This document shows, in pieces, positions 26,106 to 34,456 of a stretch of 43,869 nucleotides of DNA. Made by a program: the position numbers and the translations under genes. The notes beneath the pieces were generated by a model that was not told where the DNA came from, ran no database searches, and was given only the letters and a program-made list of their open reading frames with translations. The stretch covers positions 19,361-63,229 of the forward strand of contig NZ_JADNLK010000016.1 in NCBI RefSeq assembly GCF_015555905.1, read 5' to 3'. Origin of the DNA: Clostridium sp. D43t1_170807_H7. GTDB lineage: Bacteria; Bacillota; Clostridia; Clostridiales; Clostridiaceae. How positions within the stretch are numbered: the stretch's first letter is position 1; every line of letters begins with the position of its first letter.

Positions 26106-26279
26106 TTACTTCTTATTAAATTGTAATTTATATACTATACTATTGTCATAAAAGAAAGTAAACCATAAGTAATTTATAAATAAAATAAACCATAAATAAT
26201 TATGTGTTACAAACCCTTTAAGTCCTATTAATGATAATAATCCTAGAAATCCTAAATATTTATATTTTTCATACTTCAT
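26106..26279 (-). CDS. Small hydrophobic protein, DUF3796-like (57 aa)
   Basis: The ATG at 26279, 9 nt after GAGGGGG, opens a 57-codon frame starting MKYEKYKYLGFLGLLSLIGL, with a second hydrophobic aromatic segment LWFILFINYLWFTFFYD. The KYKYLGFLGLLGLxGL start is typical of the small two-helix DUF3796 membrane proteins of Firmicutes, often encoded beside regulators. It is followed by a terminator and sits upstream of nothing else on its strand before the catalase remnant. Function unknown. Confidence 0.75.
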   Translation of the reverse strand: MKYEKYKYLGFLGLLSLIGLKGFVTHNYLWFILFINYLWFTFFYDNSIVYKLQFNKK

Positions 26280-26348
26280 AATGTAGCCCCCTCACAAAAT
26301 ATACTTATATTATACCATATTTAACCTTTATTACCCATATTTTCAATA

Positions 26349-27020
26349 TTATTTTTTTACGAAGTACTTATATTCAGGTCTTCCAACATTTCCAAAAGTC
26401 ATTTCTGAATTAACTTTCCCTATACTCTCTAAATAATCCATATATTTTTTAATAGTTACATTACTGATTTTTATTTCATATGCAATTTCTCTTAATGTCC
26501 AAACCTCATTAGAGTTCTCATTTAAAAATTTAATTACCCTATCTAATGTTTTCTCATTTAAACCCTTTGGAAGCTTAACTTGACTTTCTAACGAACTATT
26601 CATAAGTAAAGTATCTATATCTTTTTGAGTTAACACTTCATCATTAAGTAGCAACTTATTTTTTACCCTATATTTATTAATAGCTTCTTTAAATCTTTCA
26701 AATTCAAAAGGTTTTACTAAATAATCTACTACTCCATATGCAAATGCTTTTTTAATTTCATCAGTACTATTTGCTGCAGTTATCATAATTGCATCAATAA
26801 AAATATTTTTTTCTCTAAGTGATTTTAATATATCTATTCCACTTTTTTCGGGTAAAAATACATCCATTAATATTAAATCTATATTATTCTTTTTTAAACT
26901 CGAAATTATTTCCTTCTCATACATTACAGGCCCAAAAGTTTTTACTCCTGTAATTTTCTCTAAATATCTCTTATTAATTAAAGCCACCATTGGATCATCT
27001 TCTACTATTAATACGTTCAT
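26349..27020 (-). CDS. CitB/DcuR-type response regulator
   Basis: 223 residues. The receiver domain has D8-D9, phosphorylated D53 (LILMDVFLPEKSG) and switch Lys in LVKPFEFERF. The C-terminal helix-turn-helix (VWTLREIAYEIKISNVTIKKYMDYLES) is of the CitB/MalR type. The start ATG overlaps the kinase stop (TAATG), so the pair is coupled. It probably activates the dehydrogenase and carrier genes encoded just upstream in response to an organic acid. Confidence 0.93.
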   Translation of the reverse strand: MNVLIVEDDPMVALINKRYLEKITGVKTFGPVMYEKEIISSLKKNNIDLILMDVFLPEKSGIDILKSLREKNIFIDAIMITAANSTDEIKKAFAYGVVDYLVKPFEFERFKEAINKYRVKNKLLLNDEVLTQKDIDTLLMNSSLESQVKLPKGLNEKTLDRVIKFLNENSNEVWTLREIAYEIKISNVTIKKYMDYLESIGKVNSEMTFGNVGRPEYKYFVKK

Positions 27021-28573
27021 TATTTTTCTACCCCCTTTAAAATAGTTATAACAAATATTTTTTCATCCCCAAATTCTTCAATATCTATACTTCCATTATA
27101 AATTTCAACTCTATTCTTAACTAAATATAGACCTGTTCCTCTTCCTTCTCCCTTTGATGATATACCTTCAATAAATAATGTATCTCTTATTTTTTTATCA
27201 ATATTTTTTCCATTATCACGCACTTGAATTTCTATAGCAGATTCATCTTCATATAATGATACTTCTACTATCTTTTTAATATCTCCACATAAAGAACATG
27301 CTTCAAATGCATTTTCAATAAGATTTCCAAGTATGGTTACTATATCATTTGAATCTATAATTCCATGATTCTCTTCTAAAAAAGATTCCTCTGTTAATAC
27401 AAAATCTATTTTTCTTTCTTTAGCAACAGATTCTCTACTAATTAATAATCCCCTCACATATTTATCTTCAATACTAGCAAATTTACTTATAGTATTCTCT
27501 TGAATCTTTTGTATTTTTAAAATATATTTTTTAGCATCATCATAAGCCTTTATTTCAAGTAGTCCTAAAATTACATAAAGGCTATTCTTAAACTCATGAA
27601 CACTTGCCCTTAAGTTTTTAATTATTTCATCTACTCCAGTTATTTCTTTTGCTATTTTATTAATAGGATTTTTATCAACTAAGGTAATTATTGTTCTAAG
27701 GCAATTATCACCTAAACTAATATTTTTAATTGTGATAAATATTTTTTTACCCTTTATAACAAATTCCTTCATTTCAATTTCTTCTCTATTATCTATATAA
27801 AAATTAATCTTTTCTAAAATATCATCTACTTTAAAATCATCAAATAACTTATAACAACTCTTATTTATCTCTACAATTTCCTTATTTTTATTTAAAGATA
27901 TAATTCCATCATTTACACTATCTAGAATTATATTTTTCTCTCTATATAAAGCAGCAATTTCTACTGGCTCCATATTTAATATTGATTTTTTAGTTTTATT
28001 TGCTAATATTGTAGCTCCTATTATTGATAGTAAAATAGAAAAAATAAACAACAAACTATAGGTAAATTTAGTTTGAGATGTAATTCTAATAATCTCGTCT
28101 TCATATTTACCTACCATAACAAATCCAACTTGCTTATTATTATAAAATATAGGTTCAAACCATCTTAATGTAGTTCCCATAGAACCTTCCATTATAGAGT
28201 AATAACTTATTCCCTTATCTATAACCTCCCTATTATCCTCATTTACATATATTTTACCTATCTGTAATTCATCTAGATGAGAGTATTTTTCTCCAGTCAT
28301 ATCTCCAACAACAATAATATCAATATCACTGAAATTCTCTATAAATATTTTTGTATATTCTTGAATACTTTTATCATTATCCCTATTATAAAGTTTCTCC
28401 TCAACTAATTTATTTTGGCTTACAACATTTCCTACTTCTCTTAAAGTATTTTTAATATTTTCATCTGTATCAGCTATCTTTGAATTTATAAAAATAATAT
28501 AAGATAAAACTAATGGAATAAATGTAATTATTACAGCCCATAAAGTTATGGCCCTTTTGAACTTCATTTTCAT
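27020..28573 (-). CDS. CitA/DcuS-type sensor histidine kinase
   Basis: 517 residues with helices at about 9-30 and 170-191 around an extracellular PDC/Cache sensor. A cytoplasmic PAS domain (about 205-300) is followed by a Spo0B-type H-box with H326 in SVHEFKNSLY and an ATPase domain (LIENAFEA, GRGTGLYLVKN). Kinases of this class sense C4-dicarboxylates, citrate or malate outside the cell. It starts at 28573 after GGTGAT. It is separated from the upstream dehydrogenase gene by a strong terminator, so it has its own promoter. Confidence 0.93.
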   Translation of the reverse strand: MKMKFKRAITLWAVIITFIPLVLSYIIFINSKIADTDENIKNTLREVGNVVSQNKLVEEKLYNRDNDKSIQEYTKIFIENFSDIDIIVVGDMTGEKYSHLDELQIGKIYVNEDNREVIDKGISYYSIMEGSMGTTLRWFEPIFYNNKQVGFVMVGKYEDEIIRITSQTKFTYSLLFIFSILLSIIGATILANKTKKSILNMEPVEIAALYREKNIILDSVNDGIISLNKNKEIVEINKSCYKLFDDFKVDDILEKINFYIDNREEIEMKEFVIKGKKIFITIKNISLGDNCLRTIITLVDKNPINKIAKEITGVDEIIKNLRASVHEFKNSLYVILGLLEIKAYDDAKKYILKIQKIQENTISKFASIEDKYVRGLLISRESVAKERKIDFVLTEESFLEENHGIIDSNDIVTILGNLIENAFEACSLCGDIKKIVEVSLYEDESAIEIQVRDNGKNIDKKIRDTLFIEGISSKGEGRGTGLYLVKNRVEIYNGSIDIEEFGDEKIFVITILKGVEK

Positions 28574-28621
28574 ATATATATCACCAATATCATTTTCTCT
28601 TTATATTTTATTTAAATACAT

Positions 28622-28646
28622 AAAAAAAAGGGTGTTAAAAACACCC
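28622..28646 (-). terminator. Terminator of the dehydrogenase gene
   Basis: GGGTGTT/AACACCC stem with a 3-nt loop, followed on the minus strand by eight T (complement of 28622-28629), 14 nt past the stop. A strong intrinsic terminator. Confidence 0.95.
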
Positions 28647-28660
28647 CAATATAATAATAA

Positions 28661-29659
28661 TTAAGCTATACTATTTTTACAAGTACCTTCATTTAAGAAA
28701 TCTCTTAAATTTTCATAAGAAAACTCTATCATATTTGTTAATGCTTCATCTGTATAAGAACCAATATGAGGAGTTACTAATACTCTTGGGTAAAGATCTA
28801 CTAATTTTTGATGTAAATCATTTTCTAATTCTTTTTCTCTTAAATCCTTAAAAAATGTTACAGATTCACCTTCTAAAACGTCAGTTCCAAAACCGCCTAA
28901 CTTTCCGCTTTCGATACCTCTTATTATAGCTTCAATATCTTGAACCTCACCTCTAGCAGTATTAACTAATATAGCTCCATCTTTCATTTTTGAAATAAAT
29001 TCATCATTTATCATGTGGTAATTTACGTCTTTAATATATGGCATATGTACTGATATTATATCTGCTTGTGCTAATACTTCATCTAATTCCATAAATTCAA
29101 CTACTTCTTTAGCTGCATCACTTTGGAATACATCATAAGCTATTACTCTAGCTCCTAATCCTTTAAATAACTTAGCTGTAGTTAATCCAATCTTACCAGC
29201 ACCTAAAACAGCAACTGTACAATTTCTAACTTCTTTACTAAACATAAATGAGTCAACAACAAAATTCTTCTCTCTTGTTCTATTTACAGTATAAGCTGTA
29301 TGTCTTAATAACATCATTGCTAAAGAAACTGCTAATTCAGATATTGCATTTGGAGAGTATCCTGGAACTCTAGCACATTTTAAATCTAAATCTTTAACTG
29401 CTTCTAAATCAACATGGTCAAAACCTACAGTTCTAGTTAAAAGATATTTTAAACCATTAGCTTTTAATAATTCTAAATTTTGTCTATCAGCTTTACAGTT
29501 ACCTCTAACCATTACAGCTTCTGCGCCAATTGCTTCTTTTACATTTTCATGATTAAGACCTAAAGTTACTAATTTAATATCATAACCAAATTTTTTATTT
29601 ATTTCTTCAAAGTATTTAACTTCTGTTTCTCTAACACCATAACAAACTAACTTTATCAT
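28661..29659 (-). CDS. D-2-hydroxyacid dehydrogenase (D-lactate dehydrogenase/VanH-like)
   Basis: 332 residues, NAD-dependent, interconverting a 2-keto acid and its D-hydroxy acid. Rossmann motif G153-A-G155-K-I-G158, catalytic R236 (NTARGE), an acid in TDVLEGE and H298 (TPHIGSYTDEA). It resembles the D-lactate dehydrogenases of clostridia and enterococci and the vancomycin-resistance VanH group, but there is no vanA/vanX beside it. It is encoded downstream of an AEC carrier and upstream of a CitAB-type regulator pair, which suggests D-lactate formation or use. The substrate could also be another 2-keto acid such as 2-ketoisocaproate. Confidence 0.9.
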   Translation of the reverse strand: MIKLVCYGVRETEVKYFEEINKKFGYDIKLVTLGLNHENVKEAIGAEAVMVRGNCKADRQNLELLKANGLKYLLTRTVGFDHVDLEAVKDLDLKCARVPGYSPNAISELAVSLAMMLLRHTAYTVNRTREKNFVVDSFMFSKEVRNCTVAVLGAGKIGLTTAKLFKGLGARVIAYDVFQSDAAKEVVEFMELDEVLAQADIISVHMPYIKDVNYHMINDEFISKMKDGAILVNTARGEVQDIEAIIRGIESGKLGGFGTDVLEGESVTFFKDLREKELENDLHQKLVDLYPRVLVTPHIGSYTDEALTNMIEFSYENLRDFLNEGTCKNSIA

Positions 29660-29702
29660 AATTTTTATCTCCTTTTATCTAAATATAAATAATACTGTTT
29701 AA

Positions 29703-29735
29703 GACAATAACCACTCCTTTATGGAATGGCTTGTC
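29703..29735 (-). promoter_or_regulatory. Hairpin between carrier and dehydrogenase genes
   Basis: GACAA..CCACTCC / GGAATGG.TTGTC, a 5+7-bp interrupted stem with a 5-nt loop, in the 125-nt spacer. No T-run follows, so an RNA-processing or stabilising stem is more likely than a terminator. Confidence 0.4.
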
Positions 29736-29784
29736 CTATTTTCTATGTTGTATATTCTAAGCTGTGAAACTTAACTAATTTATT

Positions 29785-30846
29785 TTATGCAAATAATCCT
29801 ATATTTCTTATAACTTCTAATATAACTATAAGAATTGGCATTGCTGCTACTGCTACAACAGTTGATAATAGAGAACAGTTTGATGTAAATAATGATTCTC
29901 TGTCATAACTAATTGCATAAGCTGCTGCAACTGTAGCTGTTGGTGCTGCCATCATTATTACTGTTGTTGCCATTCCTTCAAAAGAAACTGGTAATATTCC
30001 TAATTTACTAACAGCTAATAATAAAACAAAGTTTATTGCTGGTACACAGAGTACTTTGATTAAGCTATATCCCCAAGCATCTTTTTGTGATACTGCTTTT
30101 TTAAATGGAACCTCTGCTAATGTAGCTCCAATTGAAATCCATGCAAGTGGTGATGCTAAATTGCTTAAATAAGTAAGTGGTTTATACACCCATGGTAAAG
30201 TTTGATCTATTCTTAAAAATGCATAGTTTGTAACTCCATCTGCTGATGCTACAGCTATTTGAGGAAGTTTTTCTTGGAATAACCAAATAAATAATCCTAA
30301 AAATGTAGCTAATATAATTGGATTTAAGAAAATTTCTTTCATATTCTTTTTTAAATTCTCTTTATCCATTTTTGTTCCTGACATTTTTACAAATGCATAA
30401 GAATATAAGAATACTCTATAAGCTATGTTAAATATATTTGAGTACATAGTACCTACTGCCCCATATACTGCAGTAACTATTGGTGTCCCAAAGAATGTAG
30501 TTGAACCAAATATAGTAAGAACCCTATAAACATCTTGTTTATCGCCTTTTACTTTTGCATACATTATTTTAGTTATTGGTATTAATACAATATAAATTGC
30601 AAATCCCCAAACTAATATGCTCATACCTTGCTTTAATTGTTCTCCATTTATATCTTTCATAAATGATGTAAATGCTAATGCTGGTAATGAAATTGTAAGA
30701 ACAAGTTTTGTTAACATTTTAGATGCATTTGAATTTAAAATTTCTTTCTTTCTTAAATAAAATCCTAAAAGAATTATTGCTACTGATGAAAATATGGCAC
30801 CTAAAATAGCCTCGTCTGTTAATGTCTTTTTAATAATTTCTAACAT
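29785..30846 (-). CDS. AEC-family (auxin efflux carrier-like) organic acid transporter
   Basis: 353 residues from the ATG at 30846 (AAGGAG 8 nt upstream; an ATG 30 nt earlier is rejected). About ten transmembrane helices in two inverted halves, with the usual helix-breaking segments SLPALAFTSF and APTATVAAAYAIS. Bacterial members such as MleP and MdcF carry malate, lactate or malonate. Its place before a D-2-hydroxyacid dehydrogenase and beside a CitAB-type regulator suggests lactate or malate as substrate; this is inference from context. Confidence 0.9.
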   Translation of the reverse strand: MLEIIKKTLTDEAILGAIFSSVAIILLGFYLRKKEILNSNASKMLTKLVLTISLPALAFTSFMKDINGEQLKQGMSILVWGFAIYIVLIPITKIMYAKVKGDKQDVYRVLTIFGSTTFFGTPIVTAVYGAVGTMYSNIFNIAYRVFLYSYAFVKMSGTKMDKENLKKNMKEIFLNPIILATFLGLFIWLFQEKLPQIAVASADGVTNYAFLRIDQTLPWVYKPLTYLSNLASPLAWISIGATLAEVPFKKAVSQKDAWGYSLIKVLCVPAINFVLLLAVSKLGILPVSFEGMATTVIMMAAPTATVAAAYAISYDRESLFTSNCSLLSTVVAVAAMPILIVILEVIRNIGLFA

Positions 30847-31015
30847 GTAATCTTCTCCTTGTGTATTTTTTAACATTCATCTGAATATTTAATCTCTCTG
30901 ACAAAAATAATTGTACAAGCCTCGACTTTTTTCTACAATTTATTTAAATTTTTAAATAATTATTTAAGTTATTTAAGTTATTAATTTAACAATATAGTTT
31001 TTTTATTAACAAGAA

Positions 31016-31078
31016 AAACCTAGTTAAAATATACTCTTTCCCTTTATTTATGCGGGTTAGTTTATTTTAACTAGGTTT
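31016..31078 (-). terminator. 16-bp stem with a 31-nt loop, end of the unrecognised gene
   Basis: Perfect stem AAACCTAGTTAAAATA / TATTTTAACTAGGTTT (31016-31031, 31063-31078), 17 nt past the stop and followed on the minus strand by TTTTTCTTG. The loop is long (31 nt) for a terminator. The span 30847-31015 holds the leader of the carrier gene with no ORF. Confidence 0.7.
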
Positions 31079-31094
31079 CTAACATAATTTAATA

Positions 31095-31808
31095 TTATTT
31101 AGTTGTAACTATAAGAAAATATTTTTTATCATTAATATTATCATTAACTGCTGTATTAACTTTTAATATAGCATCATTGTAAATATACTCTCTTATAGGA
31201 TCCTCTAAATATGTTAACTCTTGAATTCCAACTTCTTCTTTAGAATATAAATATAAATTATATTCTTTACTATTTTGTATATATTTAAATTGTTCTAATA
31301 CAGATAAGACTATTTTACCTATACTCTCATCACTATTAATTAAAATAATATTATTTTTCTTATTTAAATTTAAGTTACAAATGATTTCCTTATCATTTAG
31401 CATTAGTGATAATAATTTTAAATCTATTGTATTTTCTTTCTTTAATTTATTTATTATTATTACATTATTTAATTTATCAAATTCTTCTTTTATATTTTTA
31501 TTTGTTATATTAACTTCACCAATTGCAACTGTTATATTATAGCTACTTCTTAACTTAGCTATTAATTTCATATTATTTTCATTTAAAGATTTTACTAGCA
31601 CTAAAATCTTATCTGAATTCTTATTTAAATTACATTTATCAATTTCTGACTCTTCTATTAAATAGTAAACCTCAACTATACTTTTTTCAACGTTATAATA
31701 TTTAGCCCTTATTTTAAAATTCTTATTATCTAACATTTCAAATTTAGATAAATTATTATCAAACTTAATTTTATTTTCTTCTTCTAAACAAATTATTTTT
31801 ATCTTCAT
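31095..31808 (-). CDS. Unrecognised protein with a possible FtsZ/tubulin-like C-terminal half
   Basis: 237 residues from the ATG at 31808 (GGGG 8 nt upstream; another ATG two codons earlier is too close to it). Soluble, no signal, Lys/Asn/Ile-rich. The order of strands and helices resembles FtsZ without its GTPase loop: DKILVLVKSL then LIAKLRSSYNITVAIGEV, then NNVIIINKL, and a final NDAILKVNTAVNDNI plus KKYFLIVTTK, where FtsZ has NIIFGAVI and the IRVTVIATG strand. The GGGTGTG loop is absent. The similarity is by eye and weak; it may be coincidental. Confidence 0.55.
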   Translation of the reverse strand: MKIKIICLEEENKIKFDNNLSKFEMLDNKNFKIRAKYYNVEKSIVEVYYLIEESEIDKCNLNKNSDKILVLVKSLNENNMKLIAKLRSSYNITVAIGEVNITNKNIKEEFDKLNNVIIINKLKKENTIDLKLLSLMLNDKEIICNLNLNKKNNIILINSDESIGKIVLSVLEQFKYIQNSKEYNLYLYSKEEVGIQELTYLEDPIREYIYNDAILKVNTAVNDNINDKKYFLIVTTK

Positions 31809-31905
31809 TAACATTACCCCATTTTTAACGATATGTTAATTATATCACAATAAAATGTAATATTAATGAATTTTTTACAATAACTATTTTTTACTAATTA
31901 CTCCT

Positions 31906-32113
31906 TTACACCTTCATACCTTTAATTTCTTGATAAAGATAAGCTGCATAGAAATACCTGTGCTTTATCCTGAAGCCTTCTAAATGATGCACTAAATAAA
32001 ATTCTATCATAGTCATTTTCAAATTCATCTCTACAATCTAGATTTTTTTTAGCACTTTTATAATCTCTAATACGATTTTTATTTAATATTTCTTTCCATG
32101 TAAATCTATCCAT
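31906..32113 (-). pseudogene. dgt: 5' fragment of a dGTP triphosphohydrolase gene
   Basis: An ATG at 32113 (AAGGAA upstream) encodes 63 residues, MDRFTWKEILNKNRIRD then FENDYDRILFSASFRRLQDK and AQVF, the characteristic start of dGTPases. After that the frame reads LCSLSLSRN and stops at 31922. The HD-domain metal sites that make up the rest of the enzyme are gone. Another frame gives FYAAYLYQEIKGMKV before a stop at 31906, possibly the distal end of the same gene joined by a deletion. It cannot be functional. Confidence 0.8.
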
Positions 32114-32161
32114 AATTAAAGGTTCCTTTTTACCGTATAAATTTTATATACCTTTAATTTC
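31916..32161. repeat. 14-bp direct repeat around the dgt remnant
   Basis: ATACCTTTAATTTC occurs at 31916-31929 and again at 32148-32161, bracketing the truncated dgt fragment. In AT-rich DNA this could be chance, but its position suggests a deletion or insertion scar. Confidence 0.5.
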
Positions 32162-32191
32162 AGCTATATTTAATATTTTTATTCTTAAATT

Positions 32192-33307
32192 CTATGCCTT
32201 TCTTATTTTAAACATAAATAAACTTAGTATAAATAACAATAAAGATATTACTATCATACAAAAAATATATGGATATATATAACTTAAATCATTATATACT
32301 TGCAAAAGTTCTATACATCTATATACCCATCTCTGCGGCATTAGTCTTCCTAAATCTTGTAAATAATTTGGCATAATTTCAAAATCCCAAAATACACCTG
32401 ATAACATACAAGTTGGTATAACTATTAATATATTAACTGTACTAGCAATATATCTATTTCTAGTGAAACTAACAATACACAAGTTTAAAGCTATAGCTAC
32501 TAAATTAAGTAATAACATAACCAATAAAAAGTTATTAGTATTATTCATTCCAAAGTCTAGTTTTAACAATTTACAAAGAAGATAGTATATAACACTAGTT
32601 ATAGATGATACTAAATAAAATACTACAAACAAAGCTATATAGTATTTATATGGCTTTATTCCACTTACTAAAACTCTTGATTTAGTGTTGTTTTCTTCAT
32701 CTTCAATTAAGAAATTTGCTATAGTAGCACCACTTATCAAAATCATCATTATAACTATACCTATAGAGTTTTCTATAGCAGGTCTGCTCTCCTTGGCCTC
32801 ATTTAGGTTAACTTTAAATAAATTTTCCTTATAACCTTCATTTATTTCTTTAAATTTCTCAATATTTTTATCACTTATTTTAGCTATTAAACTTAAATTA
32901 TTTACTTTTGATTTTATCATCGATACTAAAGTTTCCTTAATATCACTATTAGAAATTGATTTTATAGTAATTTTCCCATCTTCTAAATTTAATAAATTAT
33001 TACTAAAATTTTTTTCAATTATGATAGCTATTTGTATTTGGTGAGATGCAAGTAACATTTCATAATTATCTTTTTCTATATCAACTATATCTATATCTTC
33101 TATATTACTTATAACATCTATTATATCTTTTGAAATATAGCTGTTATCTTTATCAATTATTCCTACTTTATAATTCATATTACTTCCAAAGGCAAAACTA
33201 AAAAAAACTATAACAATTGCAGGCGATACTATTCCCATAATAATAAAGCTCTTTTTCTTAAATAATAATTTTGCAGTGTTAACCATTACCCTAAACAATC
33301 TTATCAC
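32192..33307 (-). CDS. ABC-2 type exporter permease (second)
   Basis: 371 residues with an N-terminal helix (about 20-40, IIMGIVSPAIVIVFFSFAFGS), an extracytoplasmic domain and five C-terminal helices ending in a basic tail. The DEENNTKSRVLVSGIKPYKY amphipathic segment is typical of ABC-2 permeases. It partners the permease encoded upstream; the genes overlap by 17 nt. The start is a GTG at 33307, or a TTG at 33298 that uses AGGTGAT as its site; no ATG is well placed. The last complete gene of the operon. Confidence 0.88.
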   Translation of the reverse strand: MIRLFRVMVNTAKLLFKKKSFIIMGIVSPAIVIVFFSFAFGSNMNYKVGIIDKDNSYISKDIIDVISNIEDIDIVDIEKDNYEMLLASHQIQIAIIIEKNFSNNLLNLEDGKITIKSISNSDIKETLVSMIKSKVNNLSLIAKISDKNIEKFKEINEGYKENLFKVNLNEAKESRPAIENSIGIVIMMILISGATIANFLIEDEENNTKSRVLVSGIKPYKYYIALFVVFYLVSSITSVIYYLLCKLLKLDFGMNNTNNFLLVMLLLNLVAIALNLCIVSFTRNRYIASTVNILIVIPTCMLSGVFWDFEIMPNYLQDLGRLMPQRWVYRCIELLQVYNDLSYIYPYIFCMIVISLLLFILSLFMFKIRKA

Positions 33308-34439
33308 CTGCTCTCAAGTTAATACTAATAATACATATAACTAACAATATTAAAGATAATTCTAAAGATATAATTATTGATATTATTGAATAATTGGTTC
33401 TAATTCCAGAGCTTAAACTTAACAATGCTATATTTGCCCAATATGTAGGAGTAATTTGGCACAAAATATTAGTTATTGCAGTTGATTTTACTAACGATAT
33501 GGGAACATATGCTCCACCTAAAAATCCCAAAACTATCAATAATGTGTTTATTATACTTGATGCCACCTTATTATCTTTAAAAACAAAACTAATGGTAACT
33601 CCTAAAATAGAGCTAAAAATTATTAAAGAAATTAAAACTATTATCATTAATTTTAAATCTTTACCCCAATTAATATTTAAAAATATAGTACTAACAAAAT
33701 AAACTATAATTACTTGAATTGCTCCTACTATTACTCCTAAAATAATTTTTGATAATATGATGTTAGAATTACTTGCCTTAGATAACTTTAATCTTTCTAA
33801 TGTATTTTCAACTCTTTCATTATAAGCTGATACATTAGTTATTTGTGATATATATAGTATAATTAATACAAGTTCTGCAAAAGTATAATAAGTAAAGGAA
33901 CTTATTCCATTGCTATTTATTCCCTCTTCTCTTACTTCGATAGCACTTTCATTGTGCCTAATTTCATTAATAAAATCAGGAGATTCATCTACTATACTAT
34001 TTATTACTGCATATTTTTCTAAATATTGATTAAACACACTTCTAAATACCTTTTGAGCTGTACTTTCTTTATTCTCGTTCCTATAAAAGTCATATTTATC
34101 TTCATATATATCTATAAAAGCTAGCCCTTCATAATTATTAACATTATCTTTTCCTTCACTTTCATTAAATACCTCTTGAAATTCTATTTTCATATTTTCT
34201 TTACAGCTTTCCTTAAAACTATTAAAAACCTTTAAATATATACTATCTTTATTTAAAGTATTCACTTTAAAATATACCTTTTCATTTTCAAAAATATTAT
34301 GATCAACATTCATAAGACCATTTAATGAAAATCCCATAACAACTATAAGAACTATTGGAAATATAAACATTGTAGCTACATTAGATTTATTTCTAAAAAA
34401 CTGTAATACTTCTTTATTTATTAACTTAATTAATATCAT
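33291..34439 (-). CDS. ABC-2 type exporter permease (first)
   Basis: 382 residues with the same plan as its neighbour: a helix at about 21-42, an extracytoplasmic domain of some 140 residues, and about six helices from 185 on with the segment SAYNERVENTLERLKLSKAS and FLGGAYVPISLV. It forms the membrane heterodimer with the downstream permease. The ATG at 34439 follows GAGG 17 nt after the ATPase gene. Confidence 0.88.
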   Translation of the reverse strand: MILIKLINKEVLQFFRNKSNVATMFIFPIVLIVVMGFSLNGLMNVDHNIFENEKVYFKVNTLNKDSIYLKVFNSFKESCKENMKIEFQEVFNESEGKDNVNNYEGLAFIDIYEDKYDFYRNENKESTAQKVFRSVFNQYLEKYAVINSIVDESPDFINEIRHNESAIEVREEGINSNGISSFTYYTFAELVLIILYISQITNVSAYNERVENTLERLKLSKASNSNIILSKIILGVIVGAIQVIIVYFVSTIFLNINWGKDLKLMIIVLISLIIFSSILGVTISFVFKDNKVASSIINTLLIVLGFLGGAYVPISLVKSTAITNILCQITPTYWANIALLSLSSGIRTNYSIISIIISLELSLILLVICIISINLRAGDKIV

Positions 34440-34456
34440 ATTTAACCTCAGTTACA

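Noticed and set aside
28661..30846. Vancomycin-resistance (vanH) cluster
   Set aside because: The dehydrogenase resembles VanH, but there is no D-Ala-D-Lac ligase or VanX; neighbours are a carrier and a CitAB-type system.
33394..33702. 102-aa plus-strand ORF
   Set aside because: Antisense to a permease with hydrophobic coding bias; no ribosome binding site.
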